64,000 nucleotides of DNA, taken from Nitrosomonas sp. (GTDB lineage Bacteria; Pseudomonadota; Gammaproteobacteria; Burkholderiales; Nitrosomonadaceae). A program made the position numbers and the translations under genes. The stretch is taken from assembly GCA_016708955.1 (NCBI GenBank), contig JADJES010000002.1:248001-312000 (forward strand), in the 5' to 3' direction. Shown in pieces: positions 1 to 9,509 of this stretch (position 1 is its first letter; each line of letters begins with the position of its first letter). The notes under the pieces are model-generated. The model searched no databases, was not told the DNA's origin, and worked only from the letters and a program-made list of their open reading frames with translations.

Positions 1-242
1 GAACCCTGCCGAGTTTTCTCAGTGCACATTTAGCTTCATTCAAAAGAGAAGCAAAAGGTAGTCTTGTCGTAACACATAATTGTGCATTTCAGTTCAATGC
101 ATTGTAATGCGCATAATTATTTGCTAAAAAGCAAATACCAATACCAAACATAATGTTCCACTGATTAGTAAAGCGGTTCTAAAGACAACAAAGAATACTA
201 TAGAGATTTTCCTTTGTATGTTTTAACTCAGGGCTATTGATA

Positions 243-536
243 TTAAGGAGCCCATACAAGCAGTAGAGCACCTAGAACAGATAAAACATATTTGGTATCA
301 AATGATAGAGATGGGTGGATTGCATCTGTAAAATACCCAGCTACCAGCATTACTACCAGAAGAAAAGTAACCAAAAATAAAGATTTAACTATCTTTTCTT
401 GAAGAAGATCGGCGAAATTAATAATGCTGCTTTCCATTTCCTTAAGTGATTCTTCTGTTGGGTATTTTCCTTCTTCATGCAATTTTCTAAGATCCCTTGC
501 CTCTAGATTAATTGCCATGTTGTGAGCTACTGCCAT
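243..536 (-). CDS. small membrane protein of unknown function
   Basis: The reading frame encodes 97 residues. The first half (about 1-48) is charged and helical, and two hydrophobic segments follow at about residues 51-68 and 82-96, so it is probably a two-pass inner-membrane protein with a cytoplasmic N-terminus. I recognise no family. It stands alone beside a decayed transposase, and no clear Shine-Dalgarno was identified. The amphipathic N-terminus followed by clean membrane segments argues for a real gene, but it could also be the truncated end of a longer one. Confidence 0.45.
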   Translation of the reverse strand: MAVAHNMAINLEARDLRKLHEEGKYPTEESLKEMESSIINFADLLQEKIVKSLFLVTFLLVVMLVAGYFTDAIHPSLSFDTKYVLSVLGALLLVWAP

Positions 537-741
537 AGATAGTGTCAGCCCGAAAACCCCATTTTTTTGCCAGCAAGCTACCTAAATTTTCAATCATTCC
601 TGAAAAATGCAATGAGGATATGCATTCAAAAAAGCTTCCGATTGCATTTTTGGAGGCGTAGTACAAAAACTCGATTTTACCCAGCACCAGCCGCTGATTG
701 CTCGCAATCAGGTACTTTTGGGCGCTAGATGAAAATTTATT

Positions 742-2175
742 TTAGGCTGTTCGCTGGTATCTTAAACTTTTCTCTTTCGCTTTGCGCGCACGTTCCACAT
801 CTTGCTGCCCAGGATGTCACCCATTCGGCGGATGTTCCTGGTGACAATGGCCAGTGCAACATAACGTTTAAAACCATCGATGCCATGGTCTGGGCATTTG
901 TCTAAACCATGTATCTCTAGTGCGTTGATTGCTGACTCTACCGCCGAGTGTGCGCGACGGGCTTTAACAAATTCTTCGGTTCGTTCTACCGCTTGACGTT
1001 CTTTGCTTAGTTGCCTTTTCTGGGAGCGTGACCTGGTCGAGATGCTGGGTCAATTCAGCTTGGTTGGCGGGTGAATGAAAGCCTTTGTCGAAACTACAGG
1101 CGTTGAGTTTGGGAAAGCGTTTTTTAGCTTCTGCGATCATGGATACTGCAATCTGATCATCGGTTTGTTTTTTCCATCACGTGATGATGCAAGATGAATT
1201 GATGCTGGTCTTCCAGGATGCATACTTTGACACCCAGCTCAACCGGTACGCCTGCCTTACCTTTGCTTATCCATTCGGTGTGCGGCTCAAATAGGAGAAT
1301 ACTTTTTCTTCGTGTGGAATCACTTCACCTTTAATGACACGACGCTCAATTTGATCGATTTGGCGTTCGGCGTGTTTGATGTAGCCTTCAATTTCAATCT
1401 TTTGCAGCAGCTCAGTAGACGCAATCGCGGCCAGTTTGGTTAGGGTGGTCTGAATTTTGTCTAAGTGACTTCTGGCTTGGTCAATAGGCCTGGTGCGCTT
1501 GCGTAACTTGTGCGTCGATTTTGTCTTGTCGTGTTTAGCGACGCTGCGCTTTTTGTTCTGTGCACTACGCATCAGTCGTTTTAATTGGCGCAGGTTGTAG
1601 CTATATTGCCGCCAGTCGCTTAATTGTTGCCTTTCACCCAGTGCGCCGTCAGCGTAATCGCTTTGCGCAGGGCATCCCACAATAAGTTGATGTCCGTTGG
1701 AAAATGCACATCGGTTTCAACAACAAAGGAGTCGCACCGCCCACGCAGGACTCCTTCGCCCTTTTTTAGGAGGGCATGCCCTCCCGCAACTATGATTTGG
1801 TTTATTTTGTCCAGCAGTTCTGGTGTGAGCAGGTTGACGTTCTCCACCAAGGTTTGATACACATATTTCTTGTCTTCATCATACAGATGATGTCCCAACA
1901 TTTCGTAAGGTTTTATGCTGGTTAACCAGTTCGTGAAGACGACCATAATCAGCATTTAAGTCCAGCCGCAATACGCCACAAACCAGTATGCTCCACAGGG
2001 TCATGCCAGGACGGCCTGTGCTCTTATCTACCTTGGGAGCAATTTCACTTTCCAGTAATGCAAAAACGCTCTGGCGCAATTCCTCGTTCATGTACAGGTG
2101 CTGTAACCCGCGCAGTATCTTCGGTATGTCATCGCGGGATCTCAAATCGAATTTGATTTGTGATAATAATTTCAC
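742..2175 (-). pseudogene. decayed ISNCY-like transposase
   Basis: Pieces of one transposase can be read in order on the minus strand but in different frames: the N-terminus at 2175-1879 (starts MKLLSQIKF), a middle part at 1955-1620 and at 1680-1267, and a C-terminal part from about 1015 to a stop at 742 (contains GDILGSKMW). The overlaps between frames mark at least three frameshifts. The sequence resembles ISNCY-type transposases; that assignment is from memory of the family. Terminal inverted repeats and a target duplication were not found, so the element limits are unknown and it is presumably immobile. Confidence 0.75.
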
Positions 2176-2568
2176 CCAATTCCATCTGTGTATTTTGGAC
2201 TACGCGCATTTGTGCTCCACTCGAACGAAGTTTGTTTTTGACAACGATATTTTCGCCGATTTCAATCGAAGTTTGGGGTTATTTTGCTTTAAAATGCACC
2301 AGAACTACCTAATAACAGCAGTTTGGCACAATATTTCAGAATTCTTTATCACCATAACTACGGGCAACCTGTTGTTTCTTATTCGGATAGAGGGTTTCCG
2401 GGCTGGCACTAGATATATATCTTGGCCTATCAAATAGGTAACAAAATATAGCTTTAATAATATTGGCTTTTTTATAGCATGCTATCTACTTGAGTAGAAT
2501 ATTTTCAGGTCTGACTAAGGCTGCACATGAAAAAGTTAAATGTTAACAATAAAGCTAACGAGTCATTT
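2176..2568. other. intergenic stretch without a recognised gene
   Basis: These 393 bases lie between the transposase remnant and the DUF423 gene. An open plus-strand frame crosses the boundary with the transposase but has no coding character. I see no tRNA, terminator or strong palindrome. The outer end of the ISNCY-like element probably falls here. Confidence 0.5.
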
Positions 2569-2949
2569 CTATTTTTCTTTCCAGATGGCATAGACAAGTA
2601 AAGCCCATGCACTGAGAAACGAAACGCCACCAAATGGTGTGATCATGCCAAGTCCGCGCATTCCGGTCAGACTTAATGTGTAAAGACTAAAACTGAATAA
2701 AATAATCCCGGACATCATCAACCAGCCGGATATCGGGATTAAGCGGGACTTGGGGAAATGCAGCAATAACAGGCCAATGATGAGAATCCCGAAGGCATGA
2801 TAAAAATGATATTGAATTCCCGTTTGATACACTGCCAGCATACTTTCTGATAGTGTTTGTTTCAGGCCGTGTGCACCAAAGGCACCCAGTGCGATGCATA
2901 AAAAGGCATTTATGGCACCCAGAATCAGAAAATTTTTTGGCATCGACAA
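2569..2949 (-). CDS. DUF423 family membrane protein
   Basis: A 126-residue hydrophobic protein with four predicted membrane segments (about 7-25, 43-61, 70-88, 100-120) and the early glycine-rich signature ALGAFGAHGL typical of the DUF423/YgdD family, whose function is unknown. Length agrees with the family. The upstream AAGGA lies 6 bases before a TTG at 2949 and 12 bases before the ATG at 2943, so the TTG start (MSMPKN) fits the ribosome-binding site better although MPKN is the more usual N-terminus. It lies downstream of xseA on the same strand with a 50-base gap. Confidence 0.88.
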   Translation of the reverse strand: MSMPKNFLILGAINAFLCIALGAFGAHGLKQTLSESMLAVYQTGIQYHFYHAFGILIIGLLLLHFPKSRLIPISGWLMMSGIILFSFSLYTLSLTGMRGLGMITPFGGVSFLSAWALLVYAIWKEK

Positions 2950-3001
2950 TCTATGTCCTTATTAAATAAAGTGGAATTAATGTGAGATTCCTGTGCTTTT
3001 A

Positions 3002-4348
3002 TCAAGAATCTTTTGTTTTTCTGACATCAGCTTCACATATTCCGTGCGCGAATTTTACCTGAATTCTATCGCCGGAATGAATTTGTTTGCTGTCACGGAT
3101 TACGGTGTTTTGCAGGGTATAGGAGATGCTGTAGCCGCGTTCCAGAACCGATTGCGGATTTAGGTGTGATAACTGTGTTTGTAAATGCTGCAGGTTGATT
3201 GTCAGTGTTTCGAAATAGCGGGAGAATGTGTAGCGGAAGCGTGAGGCGAGTTCTTTTTGCTGCTTTTCCAGTCGAACAATATCCGGGTTTGCAGCTGCTA
3301 GCCTTTGATTAAATTCGAGTAATTTCCAGTGTTGTTTTTCGATCTGATGTACCCAAGTCTTGATGAATCGATTCTGCAAATGTTGCAAATGAACGTGTTG
3401 CTGTTTGATCCGGTCGCCTGGATGAACTAAACGATGCGTCAGGATATCCATTTTCTGCATTGCGTATTCAATATGATGCAAAGTGATGCGATACATGCGC
3501 TGGTGCAAGGTCTTCAGGTGGCGGCTTAATTCTTTGTAGTCCTTGCTGGCCAGTTCAGCGGCTCCGGTCGGCGTGGGGGCGCGGATGTCGGCGACAAAGT
3601 CTGCAATGGTGAAGTCTGTTTCATGGCCGATGCCACTGATGACCGGTATTGAGCTGGCAGCAATCGCAAGCGCTACAATTTCTTCGTTGAATGCCCATAA
3701 ATCCTCAATGCTGCCACCGCCCCGGCAGAGTATCAGCACATCGCATTCCGCTCGTTGACACGCGATTCTAATGGCATCAGCGATAGTAGTGGCTGCTGTC
3801 TTTCCCTGCACCAGAGCGGGATAGATGATGACCGGCAATGCCGGCATGCGGCGTCGTAATGTCGACAATACATCGCGCAAAGCCGCAGTGTCAGGCGATG
3901 TAATAATGCCGATTTGTTTGGGGAATGCGGGTAACGGTTTTTTATTTGCGGGGTTGAATAACCCGGCTTTTTCCAATCTGGACTTAAGTTTCTCAAATGC
4001 TTCAAATAACGCACCTGAACCGGCACGCCGCATGGTTTCAATGTTCAATTGAAAATCGCCGCGCGGCTCATACAATGTAACTAGCGCCAGCACTTCGACT
4101 TGCATACCGTCTTTGGGCTGCCAGTCAATGTATTGATTCTTGTGGCTGAATAGGACGCAGCGTATTTGTGCGCTGGCGTCTTTTAGGGAGAAATACCAAT
4201 GGCCCGACTGATAACACTTTAAATTTGAAATTTCACCTTTAACCCACAGTAACGGTATGTTCTGTTCCAGAAATTGCTTGGTGTTGCTGTTTAACTCGCT
4301 TACCGTAAGCACTTTATGGAGAAGACTTGAGATTGGAAACAGACTCAT
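3002..4348 (-). CDS. xseA: exodeoxyribonuclease VII large subunit
   Basis: Encodes 448 residues, the normal length of XseA, which with XseB degrades single-stranded DNA into short oligonucleotides in the cytoplasm. The N-terminal OB-fold (about 10-110; contains WVKGEISN and GHWYFSLKD) is followed by the catalytic domain (about 125-320) with IGIITSPDTAALRDVL, the glycine-rich CRGGGSIEDLWAFN and ISGIGHETDFTI, then a long helical region and a C-terminal motif LERGYSI. The ATG at 4346-4348 gives the expected MSLFPIS start. The small subunit xseB is not in the window. Confidence 0.97.
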   Translation of the reverse strand: MSLFPISSLLHKVLTVSELNSNTKQFLEQNIPLLWVKGEISNLKCYQSGHWYFSLKDASAQIRCVLFSHKNQYIDWQPKDGMQVEVLALVTLYEPRGDFQLNIETMRRAGSGALFEAFEKLKSRLEKAGLFNPANKKPLPAFPKQIGIITSPDTAALRDVLSTLRRRMPALPVIIYPALVQGKTAATTIADAIRIACQRAECDVLILCRGGGSIEDLWAFNEEIVALAIAASSIPVISGIGHETDFTIADFVADIRAPTPTGAAELASKDYKELSRHLKTLHQRMYRITLHHIEYAMQKMDILTHRLVHPGDRIKQQHVHLQHLQNRFIKTWVHQIEKQHWKLLEFNQRLAAANPDIVRLEKQQKELASRFRYTFSRYFETLTINLQHLQTQLSHLNPQSVLERGYSISYTLQNTVIRDSKQIHSGDRIQVKFAHGICEADVRKTKDS

Positions 4349-4714
4349 TTTGATATTGTGTAATAATCCGCATCTATGGTTGAAACAGCGTGACCCAATA
4401 GTAATGGGTAGAGTATGTACTGATCGGGAGGTGTGAATTAAGTTAATGTTTATTAATGTATTTGTATCAGATTAAAAAACGGTCAATCTAAAAAAGATGT
4501 TTAGGGCTGATAACTTAATTCTTAAACTTGTTACCTATTCACAAACTTATCCACAGAAATTGTGGATAAAAATCAACCATTTTTCCTGGCTGAAAATACG
4601 CGATCAAGATTCATTCGTGCCGAATTGGTTACTTAGTTATAAAATAGACAAATCAGGTAATATAGTACGCCACAGAATAATACCTGGATCTACAGTGAGT
4701 GAGGAGACTATCAC
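4349..4714. other. AT-rich divergent intergenic region between xseA and exbB
   Basis: These 366 bases carry no convincing gene. They must hold the promoters for xseA (leftward) and exbB (rightward). The centre is AT-rich (about 4440-4530) and is followed by the DnaA-box-like cluster listed separately; GATC occurs on both sides. Confidence 0.6.
4535..4569. promoter_or_regulatory. cluster of DnaA-box-like sites
   Basis: TTATCCACA at 4547-4555 and its exact inverse TGTGGATAA at 4561-4569 face each other across five bases. Both match the strict DnaA consensus. A third site, CTATTCACA at 4535-4543, differs by one base from the accepted variant TTATTCACA. An AT-rich stretch lies immediately to the left. 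Binding by DnaA is inference. Confidence 0.6.
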
Positions 4715-5323
4715 GTGTTATCTTTAATTCAAGCGGCTGGCTGGCCGATCTGGCCAATCATTTTCGCTTCAGTAGTTGCCTTAGGCATTATTGGGGAACG
4801 GATGTGGACATTGCGTTTAAGTGTTATTTCACCTAAAGAATTATTGCCTAAAGTACTCAGTGAGTATAAACGCGGTGGCGTCAATCCGGAGATGCTTGCG
4901 CATTTGCAGAAACATTCTCCACTGGGAAGAATTCTTGCTGCCGGGCTGAAAAATGTGAAAAGCTCGCGTGAAATCATGAAAGAGTCGATTGAAGAATCTG
5001 GTCGTGTGGTTGCACATGATCTGAGCCGCTACTTGACTACTTTGGGGACTATTGCTGCGTTGAGTCCTTTGATGGGGTTGTTTGGTACTTTGGTCGGTAT
5101 GATAGAAATCTTCGGTTCGAATTCGCCTGCCGGAAGTAATCCCGCGCAGCTTGCCTATGGGATTTCTGTCGCTTTGTATAATGCAGCGTTTGGCATACTC
5201 GTGGCGATTCCCAGCATGATCTTTTATCGCCATTTTCGTGCAAAAGTCGACGATTTTGTTATTGAAATGGAGTTGCAGGCTTTAAAATTAGTCGAAATGG
5301 TGCACGGGGAACGCGAAAGCTAA
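4715..5323 (+). CDS. exbB: MotA/TolQ/ExbB proton channel family protein
   Basis: A 202-residue inner-membrane protein of the ExbB/TolQ type, which forms a proton-conducting stator that energises TonB-dependent outer-membrane transport or related processes. Membrane segments are seen at about 8-28, 111-133 and 147-170, with the family signature LGTIAALSPLMGLFGTLVGM and the Asn/Ala-rich GISVALYNAAFG. The GTG at 4715 is preceded by GAGGAG at a spacing of 8. The usual partner exbD, and lpxK which often follows in betaproteobacteria, are not downstream; hpnA follows after 143 bases. Confidence 0.92.
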   Translation: MLSLIQAAGWPIWPIIFASVVALGIIGERMWTLRLSVISPKELLPKVLSEYKRGGVNPEMLAHLQKHSPLGRILAAGLKNVKSSREIMKESIEESGRVVAHDLSRYLTTLGTIAALSPLMGLFGTLVGMIEIFGSNSPAGSNPAQLAYGISVALYNAAFGILVAIPSMIFYRHFRAKVDDFVIEMELQALKLVEMVHGERES

Positions 5324-5466
5324 AGTGTTTTCTAATGGGAAGCGCATAAATTGTTTTTTCCCCTTTAATCAAGTTATACAAAACTGATCAATTCATGATC
5401 TGAAAATTGTTTTCTAATTATTTCTGATTGCAGCGATGCCATTTCGCTTCACGAGTGGAGATTATT

Positions 5467-6483
5467 ATGAGCAGCCGACGTTCTTTAGTAACCGGTGGCG
5501 GTGGTTTTATAGGATCGCATTTAGTTAGGCAATTGCAAGAAAATGGCGATATCGTCAGGGTGCTGGAGTTACCGGACGTGCCGTTGCCTGAAAATGTGGA
5601 AGTAGTGCGTGGTTCGATTTGTGATAGTTATGCGGTTCACAAAGCGTTCAAAGGTGTTCAAAGAGTCTATCATTTAGCAGCTAATCCCAATTTGTGGACG
5701 AAGAATAAAAGTGACTTTAATCTTGTAAACTTTGAAGGAACACGAACTATTTTTGCTGAGGTGGCAAAGCATGATGTCGAAGTAGTAGTGTATACTTCGA
5801 CCGAGTCAATTTTGACTGGAAATACACGCTCGAACAGGCTGGTAGATGCAACTGTGGAGCGGACGTTAAATGAAATGCCGGGACCTTATTGCCGCTCAAA
5901 GTTTTTGGCTGAGCAAGTTGCATTAAAGGCTGCCGAGAGTGGATTGCCGGTTGTTATCGTTGCACCTACGTTACCCGTTGGCCCAGGAGATCGATTGATT
6001 ACACCGCCAACTCGGATGATACTGGATTTTCTTAATGCCAAGACGCCAGCCTACCTTGATTGCGGTTTTAATATGGCGGATGTGCGTGATATCGCGCAGG
6101 GGCACATATTGGCAGCCGAGCATGGCCGGTTAGGCGAACGTTATATTTTGGGAAATGAAAATTTGACTTTGGGAGAATTGTTACGTTGGATTGAAGAAAT
6201 TACCGGTTTAGACATGCCAAAATGGCGTATAAACTACTGGTTCGCCTTATTGGTCGGAGCTATCTCCGAGTATGTCGCGGACCATGTGACGCACCAAGCA
6301 CCCAGAGCGCCGCTTACAGGTGTCCGATTGGCTCGTTATCCCATGTATTTTGATAGTAAAAAGGCGGTAAATGAACTTGGTTTCCCACAAAACCCGGTAC
6401 GCCGAGCACTTGCTGATGAGATTGAATGGTTGTTGCAAAACGGGTTGATTATGCGGCAGCTCCCTCTAATTAGGGCAGTTTGA
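5467..6483 (+). CDS. hpnA: hopanoid-associated sugar epimerase HpnA
   Basis: A 338-residue extended short-chain dehydrogenase/reductase. The NAD(P)-binding motif TGGGGFIG is at residues 9-16 and the active-site YCRSK (YxxxK) near 150, with the upstream serine in YTSTESI. This protein belongs to the HpnA family, named for its place in hopanoid gene clusters and predicted to act on the sugar-derived side chain of hopanoids. I chose the ATG at 5467 because GTGGAG lies just before it and it places the Rossmann motif at the right distance; the frame is open further upstream. It is grouped with mlaA, shc and hpnG on the same strand. Confidence 0.93.
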   Translation: MSSRRSLVTGGGGFIGSHLVRQLQENGDIVRVLELPDVPLPENVEVVRGSICDSYAVHKAFKGVQRVYHLAANPNLWTKNKSDFNLVNFEGTRTIFAEVAKHDVEVVVYTSTESILTGNTRSNRLVDATVERTLNEMPGPYCRSKFLAEQVALKAAESGLPVVIVAPTLPVGPGDRLITPPTRMILDFLNAKTPAYLDCGFNMADVRDIAQGHILAAEHGRLGERYILGNENLTLGELLRWIEEITGLDMPKWRINYWFALLVGAISEYVADHVTHQAPRAPLTGVRLARYPMYFDSKKAVNELGFPQNPVRRALADEIEWLLQNGLIMRQLPLIRAV

Positions 6484-6505
6484 AAGTTAATTGTTTGACA
6501 AGTAA

Positions 6506-7348
6506 ATGAGTGAGAGTGCCGGGATTTTGAGAAATAGATATTCGATAATTAATAATAGCAACCGGTTTGTTATTTTGTTGTTTATCTGTATTTTTGCTTT
6601 GCAAGGCTGCGCATCGACATCCAAAAAAACTGATCAGGAACTCGATCCGGTTGATCCACACGAACAAATTAATCGCGCTTCCTATGATTTTACTGACAAG
6701 GTAGATCGAACCGTGTTTGTTCCCATTGTGAATGCATACATCGACTATGTTCCTGATGCTGCGCAGCGGTCGATTGGAAATTTCTACGATAACTTGTCCT
6801 ATCCCAACGTCATGCTGAATTCTTTCCTGCAAGGCAAAGTAAAGCAGGGCGCTGAAGACACACTACGTTTTTTTGTGAACTCAACGGTCGGTATGTTTGG
6901 CTTTTTCGATATGGCAACCCACATGGGGTTACAAAAGCATGATGAAGATTTCGGTCAAACATTAGGCGTATGGGGTGTGAATACTGGATCTTATCTGTTT
7001 ATTCCACTTTTGGGCCCCAGTAGTGAGCGTGATGTAACCAATATTCCAGTAGGACTTTTGACTAATGTGCTTTTTTACGCTGGTCTCGCGGTGGGGACAT
7101 CATTTGCCGCTCCTTTAACTATTCTTGGCGCTATCGACAAGCGCGCTCGTTTATCCGGTCCAATGCGTATTCGCGATGAAGCCGCGCTGGATCCCTACTT
7201 GTTTGTACGTGAAGCATCGCTGCAGCAACGTGAATTTCTGATTCATGATGGTAAACTGCCATTAGACCTTTACTATGATCCTTTTCAAGATAATCCGTTT
7301 GAAAAAGAATTAGAAAAAACAAAAATAAAAAAAGAAAAGAAATTATGA
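6506..7348 (+). CDS. mlaA: MlaA/VacJ family outer-membrane lipoprotein
   Basis: A 280-residue lipoprotein. A hydrophobic signal (about 20-34) ends in the lipobox LQGC (Cys 35), and the MlaA core follows with DPHEQINR, the NFYDNLSYP region, FGFFDMAT and the DFGQTLGVWGV signature. MlaA extracts misplaced phospholipid from the outer leaflet of the outer membrane and hands it to the Mla pathway. The C-terminus is a lysine/glutamate-rich tail. Other mla genes are absent; the gene lies 22 bases after hpnA, suggesting a link between hopanoid and phospholipid handling. Confidence 0.93.
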   Translation: MSESAGILRNRYSIINNSNRFVILLFICIFALQGCASTSKKTDQELDPVDPHEQINRASYDFTDKVDRTVFVPIVNAYIDYVPDAAQRSIGNFYDNLSYPNVMLNSFLQGKVKQGAEDTLRFFVNSTVGMFGFFDMATHMGLQKHDEDFGQTLGVWGVNTGSYLFIPLLGPSSERDVTNIPVGLLTNVLFYAGLAVGTSFAAPLTILGAIDKRARLSGPMRIRDEAALDPYLFVREASLQQREFLIHDGKLPLDLYYDPFQDNPFEKELEKTKIKKEKKL

Positions 7349-7499
7349 TTAATGAGGCTTGATAGCCAGATGACTGAAACTGGATTGCCAGATATTTACA
7401 GGAAAAAGTCTTATGTGAAAAATCCATTTCGGCCAAACAAGATTAATAATAGGCATTAAATCTATTGGGATATTTGTAACAGACAGGGCGCTTAGGAAT

Positions 7500-9509
7500 A
7501 TGGACGGGTTTCAAAGAATATCGAATATATCGCAGCAACAGGGCGAGTCTACTCTTGAAGACGAAACACTTTTATCAAATACAGCATCAAACCTGAATCA
7601 GGAAGTAATCAATACCAGTGAGCTGGAAATTAAATTTACCCAAGCTCGCGCAGCCATGTTGTCTTTACAAAATGCAGATGGGCATTGGTGTTTCCCGCTG
7701 GAGGCGGACTGCACAATCCCTGCAGAGTATATTTTGATGATGCATTTCATGGATGAAGTGGATGTTTTATTGGAAACAAGAATAGCGCGTTTTATCCGTG
7801 ATAAACAGGATCTGAGTCATGGTGGCTGGCCGTTGTATTATGGCGGTGCTTTTGATATCAGTTGCACCATTAAAGCGTATTATGCCCTGAAACTAGTGGG
7901 CGATTCTCCCGACGCCGCGCATATGGTGCGCGCACGGGAAGCCATTCTGGAACGCGGCGGTGCAGCCAAGGCGAATGTTTTTACCCGTTTGTTGCTGGCA
8001 ATGTATGACCAGATTCCTTGGCGTGGTGTACCCGTTGTTCCGGCAGAACTTGTTCTGTTGCCGCGCTGGTTTCCTTTTCATCTGAGTAAAGTTTCTTACT
8101 GGTCTCGGACCGTGATGGTGCCTTTGTCCATTCTGTGTACGATGAAGGCGCGGGCTGTTAATCCGCGTCAAGTGCACATTCGTGAACTGTTTATCATTCC
8201 ACCGGAAGAAGAAAAAAATTATTTCCCAAAGGCGGAAACGCTGCTGAAACGCTTTTTTATGTTGACTGAGCGCGTATTGTCGCGAGTGGAACCCAGACTT
8301 CCCCAATCAGTACGTCAATACGCCATACGCCGTGCAGAAAGTTGGACCCTCGAACGTTTGAACGGAGAATGTGGCATCGGTGCTATTTTTCCAGCCATGG
8401 TCAATGCGCATGAGTCATTGGCATTGCTGGGGTATGGGTATGACCATCCCAATCGTGTGCAATGCCGCAATGCATTACGCGGATTGCTGGTCGATGAAGG
8501 AGAGCGCGTTTGGTGCCAGCCTTGTACCTCGCCGGTCTGGGACACCGTGTTGACCAGTCTGGCGCTGCAGGAAGATCCAACGACGGATCAGAAACCGGTG
8601 CTGCAGGCGCTGGATTGGCTGGTGGAACAACAGATTCTGGATGAGCCGGGTGACTGGCGTGATAACTGTCCGGATTTGCCGGGTGGCGGTTGGGCTTTTC
8701 AATATGCGAATCCGCATTACCCTGACCTCGACGATACCGCTGCGGTTGCCTGGGCAATGGACCAGGGCGATGCAGAGCGTTATCAGCAGCCTCTGGAACG
8801 CGCAGCTAACTGGCTGTGTGGTATGCAATCGCGTAATGGCGGTTTTGCAGCCTTTAATATTGATAATACTTATCACTATCTCAATGAGATTCCTTTTGCT
8901 GATCATGGTGCGTTGATTGATCCGCCGACCAGCGATGTGACGGCGCGTTGCGTTGGTTTTCTTGGAAAATATGGTAAATCGCATCACCAGCATGCAGTAC
9001 TGCGCGGTATTAGCTATTTGCTTCGGGAACAGGAATCAAATGGTGCCTGGTTCGGGCGCTGGGGCACTAATTATATTTATGGCACCTGGTCTGTCTTGGA
9101 AGCATTTCGTTTGGTCAAGTTTGATATGCAACATAAATCGGTGCGCCGTGCCGTGCAGTGGTTAGAATCCGTACAAAGAGCGGATGGCGGTTGGGGTGAA
9201 ACCAACGACTCTTATCTGGATACCCAGCTTGCTGGTAAGTTTCCCGAGACCAGTACCGCGTTTCAAACCGCTTGGGCTGTGCTGGGTTTGATGGCAGCCG
9301 GTGAGGTAGACAGCGAATCGGTACGCAGAGGCATTAATTACTTATTGCGCAATCAATCGAGTGATCATTTGTGGGAAGAACCTTGGTTCACCGCGCCCGG
9401 CTTTCCGCGCGTTTTCTATCTACGCTATCACGGATATTCAAAATTTTTCCCATTATGGGCACTGGCACGTTACCGTGCGTTGACCAGAACAGTCGCTGCG
9501 TGTCTATAA
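7500..9509 (+). CDS. shc: squalene-hopene cyclase
   Basis: A 669-residue enzyme that cyclises squalene to hopene/hopanol as a monotopic inner-membrane protein. The catalytic acid motif DLDDTA lies at 409-414, and several QW-type repeats are visible (for example the stretches around QNADGHW, QSRNGGF, QESNGAWFGRWG, QRADGGWGE). Length is typical. The first 45 residues are polar and variable. The ATG at 7500 follows TTAGGA at 7492. The 3' end overlaps hpnG by ten bases, indicating translational coupling. Confidence 0.98.
   Translation: MDGFQRISNISQQQGESTLEDETLLSNTASNLNQEVINTSELEIKFTQARAAMLSLQNADGHWCFPLEADCTIPAEYILMMHFMDEVDVLLETRIARFIRDKQDLSHGGWPLYYGGAFDISCTIKAYYALKLVGDSPDAAHMVRAREAILERGGAAKANVFTRLLLAMYDQIPWRGVPVVPAELVLLPRWFPFHLSKVSYWSRTVMVPLSILCTMKARAVNPRQVHIRELFIIPPEEEKNYFPKAETLLKRFFMLTERVLSRVEPRLPQSVRQYAIRRAESWTLERLNGECGIGAIFPAMVNAHESLALLGYGYDHPNRVQCRNALRGLLVDEGERVWCQPCTSPVWDTVLTSLALQEDPTTDQKPVLQALDWLVEQQILDEPGDWRDNCPDLPGGGWAFQYANPHYPDLDDTAAVAWAMDQGDAERYQQPLERAANWLCGMQSRNGGFAAFNIDNTYHYLNEIPFADHGALIDPPTSDVTARCVGFLGKYGKSHHQHAVLRGISYLLREQESNGAWFGRWGTNYIYGTWSVLEAFRLVKFDMQHKSVRRAVQWLESVQRADGGWGETNDSYLDTQLAGKFPETSTAFQTAWAVLGLMAAGEVDSESVRRGINYLLRNQSSDHLWEEPWFTAPGFPRVFYLRYHGYSKFFPLWALARYRALTRTVAACL

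Noticed and set aside
1988..2437. 149-residue plus-strand frame over the transposase end
   Set aside because: More than a third is antisense to the transposase N-terminus and the remainder has no recognisable protein character.
4497..4727. 76-residue plus-strand frame in front of exbB
   Set aside because: It crosses the DnaA-box cluster, lacks a ribosome-binding site and overlaps the well-supported exbB start.
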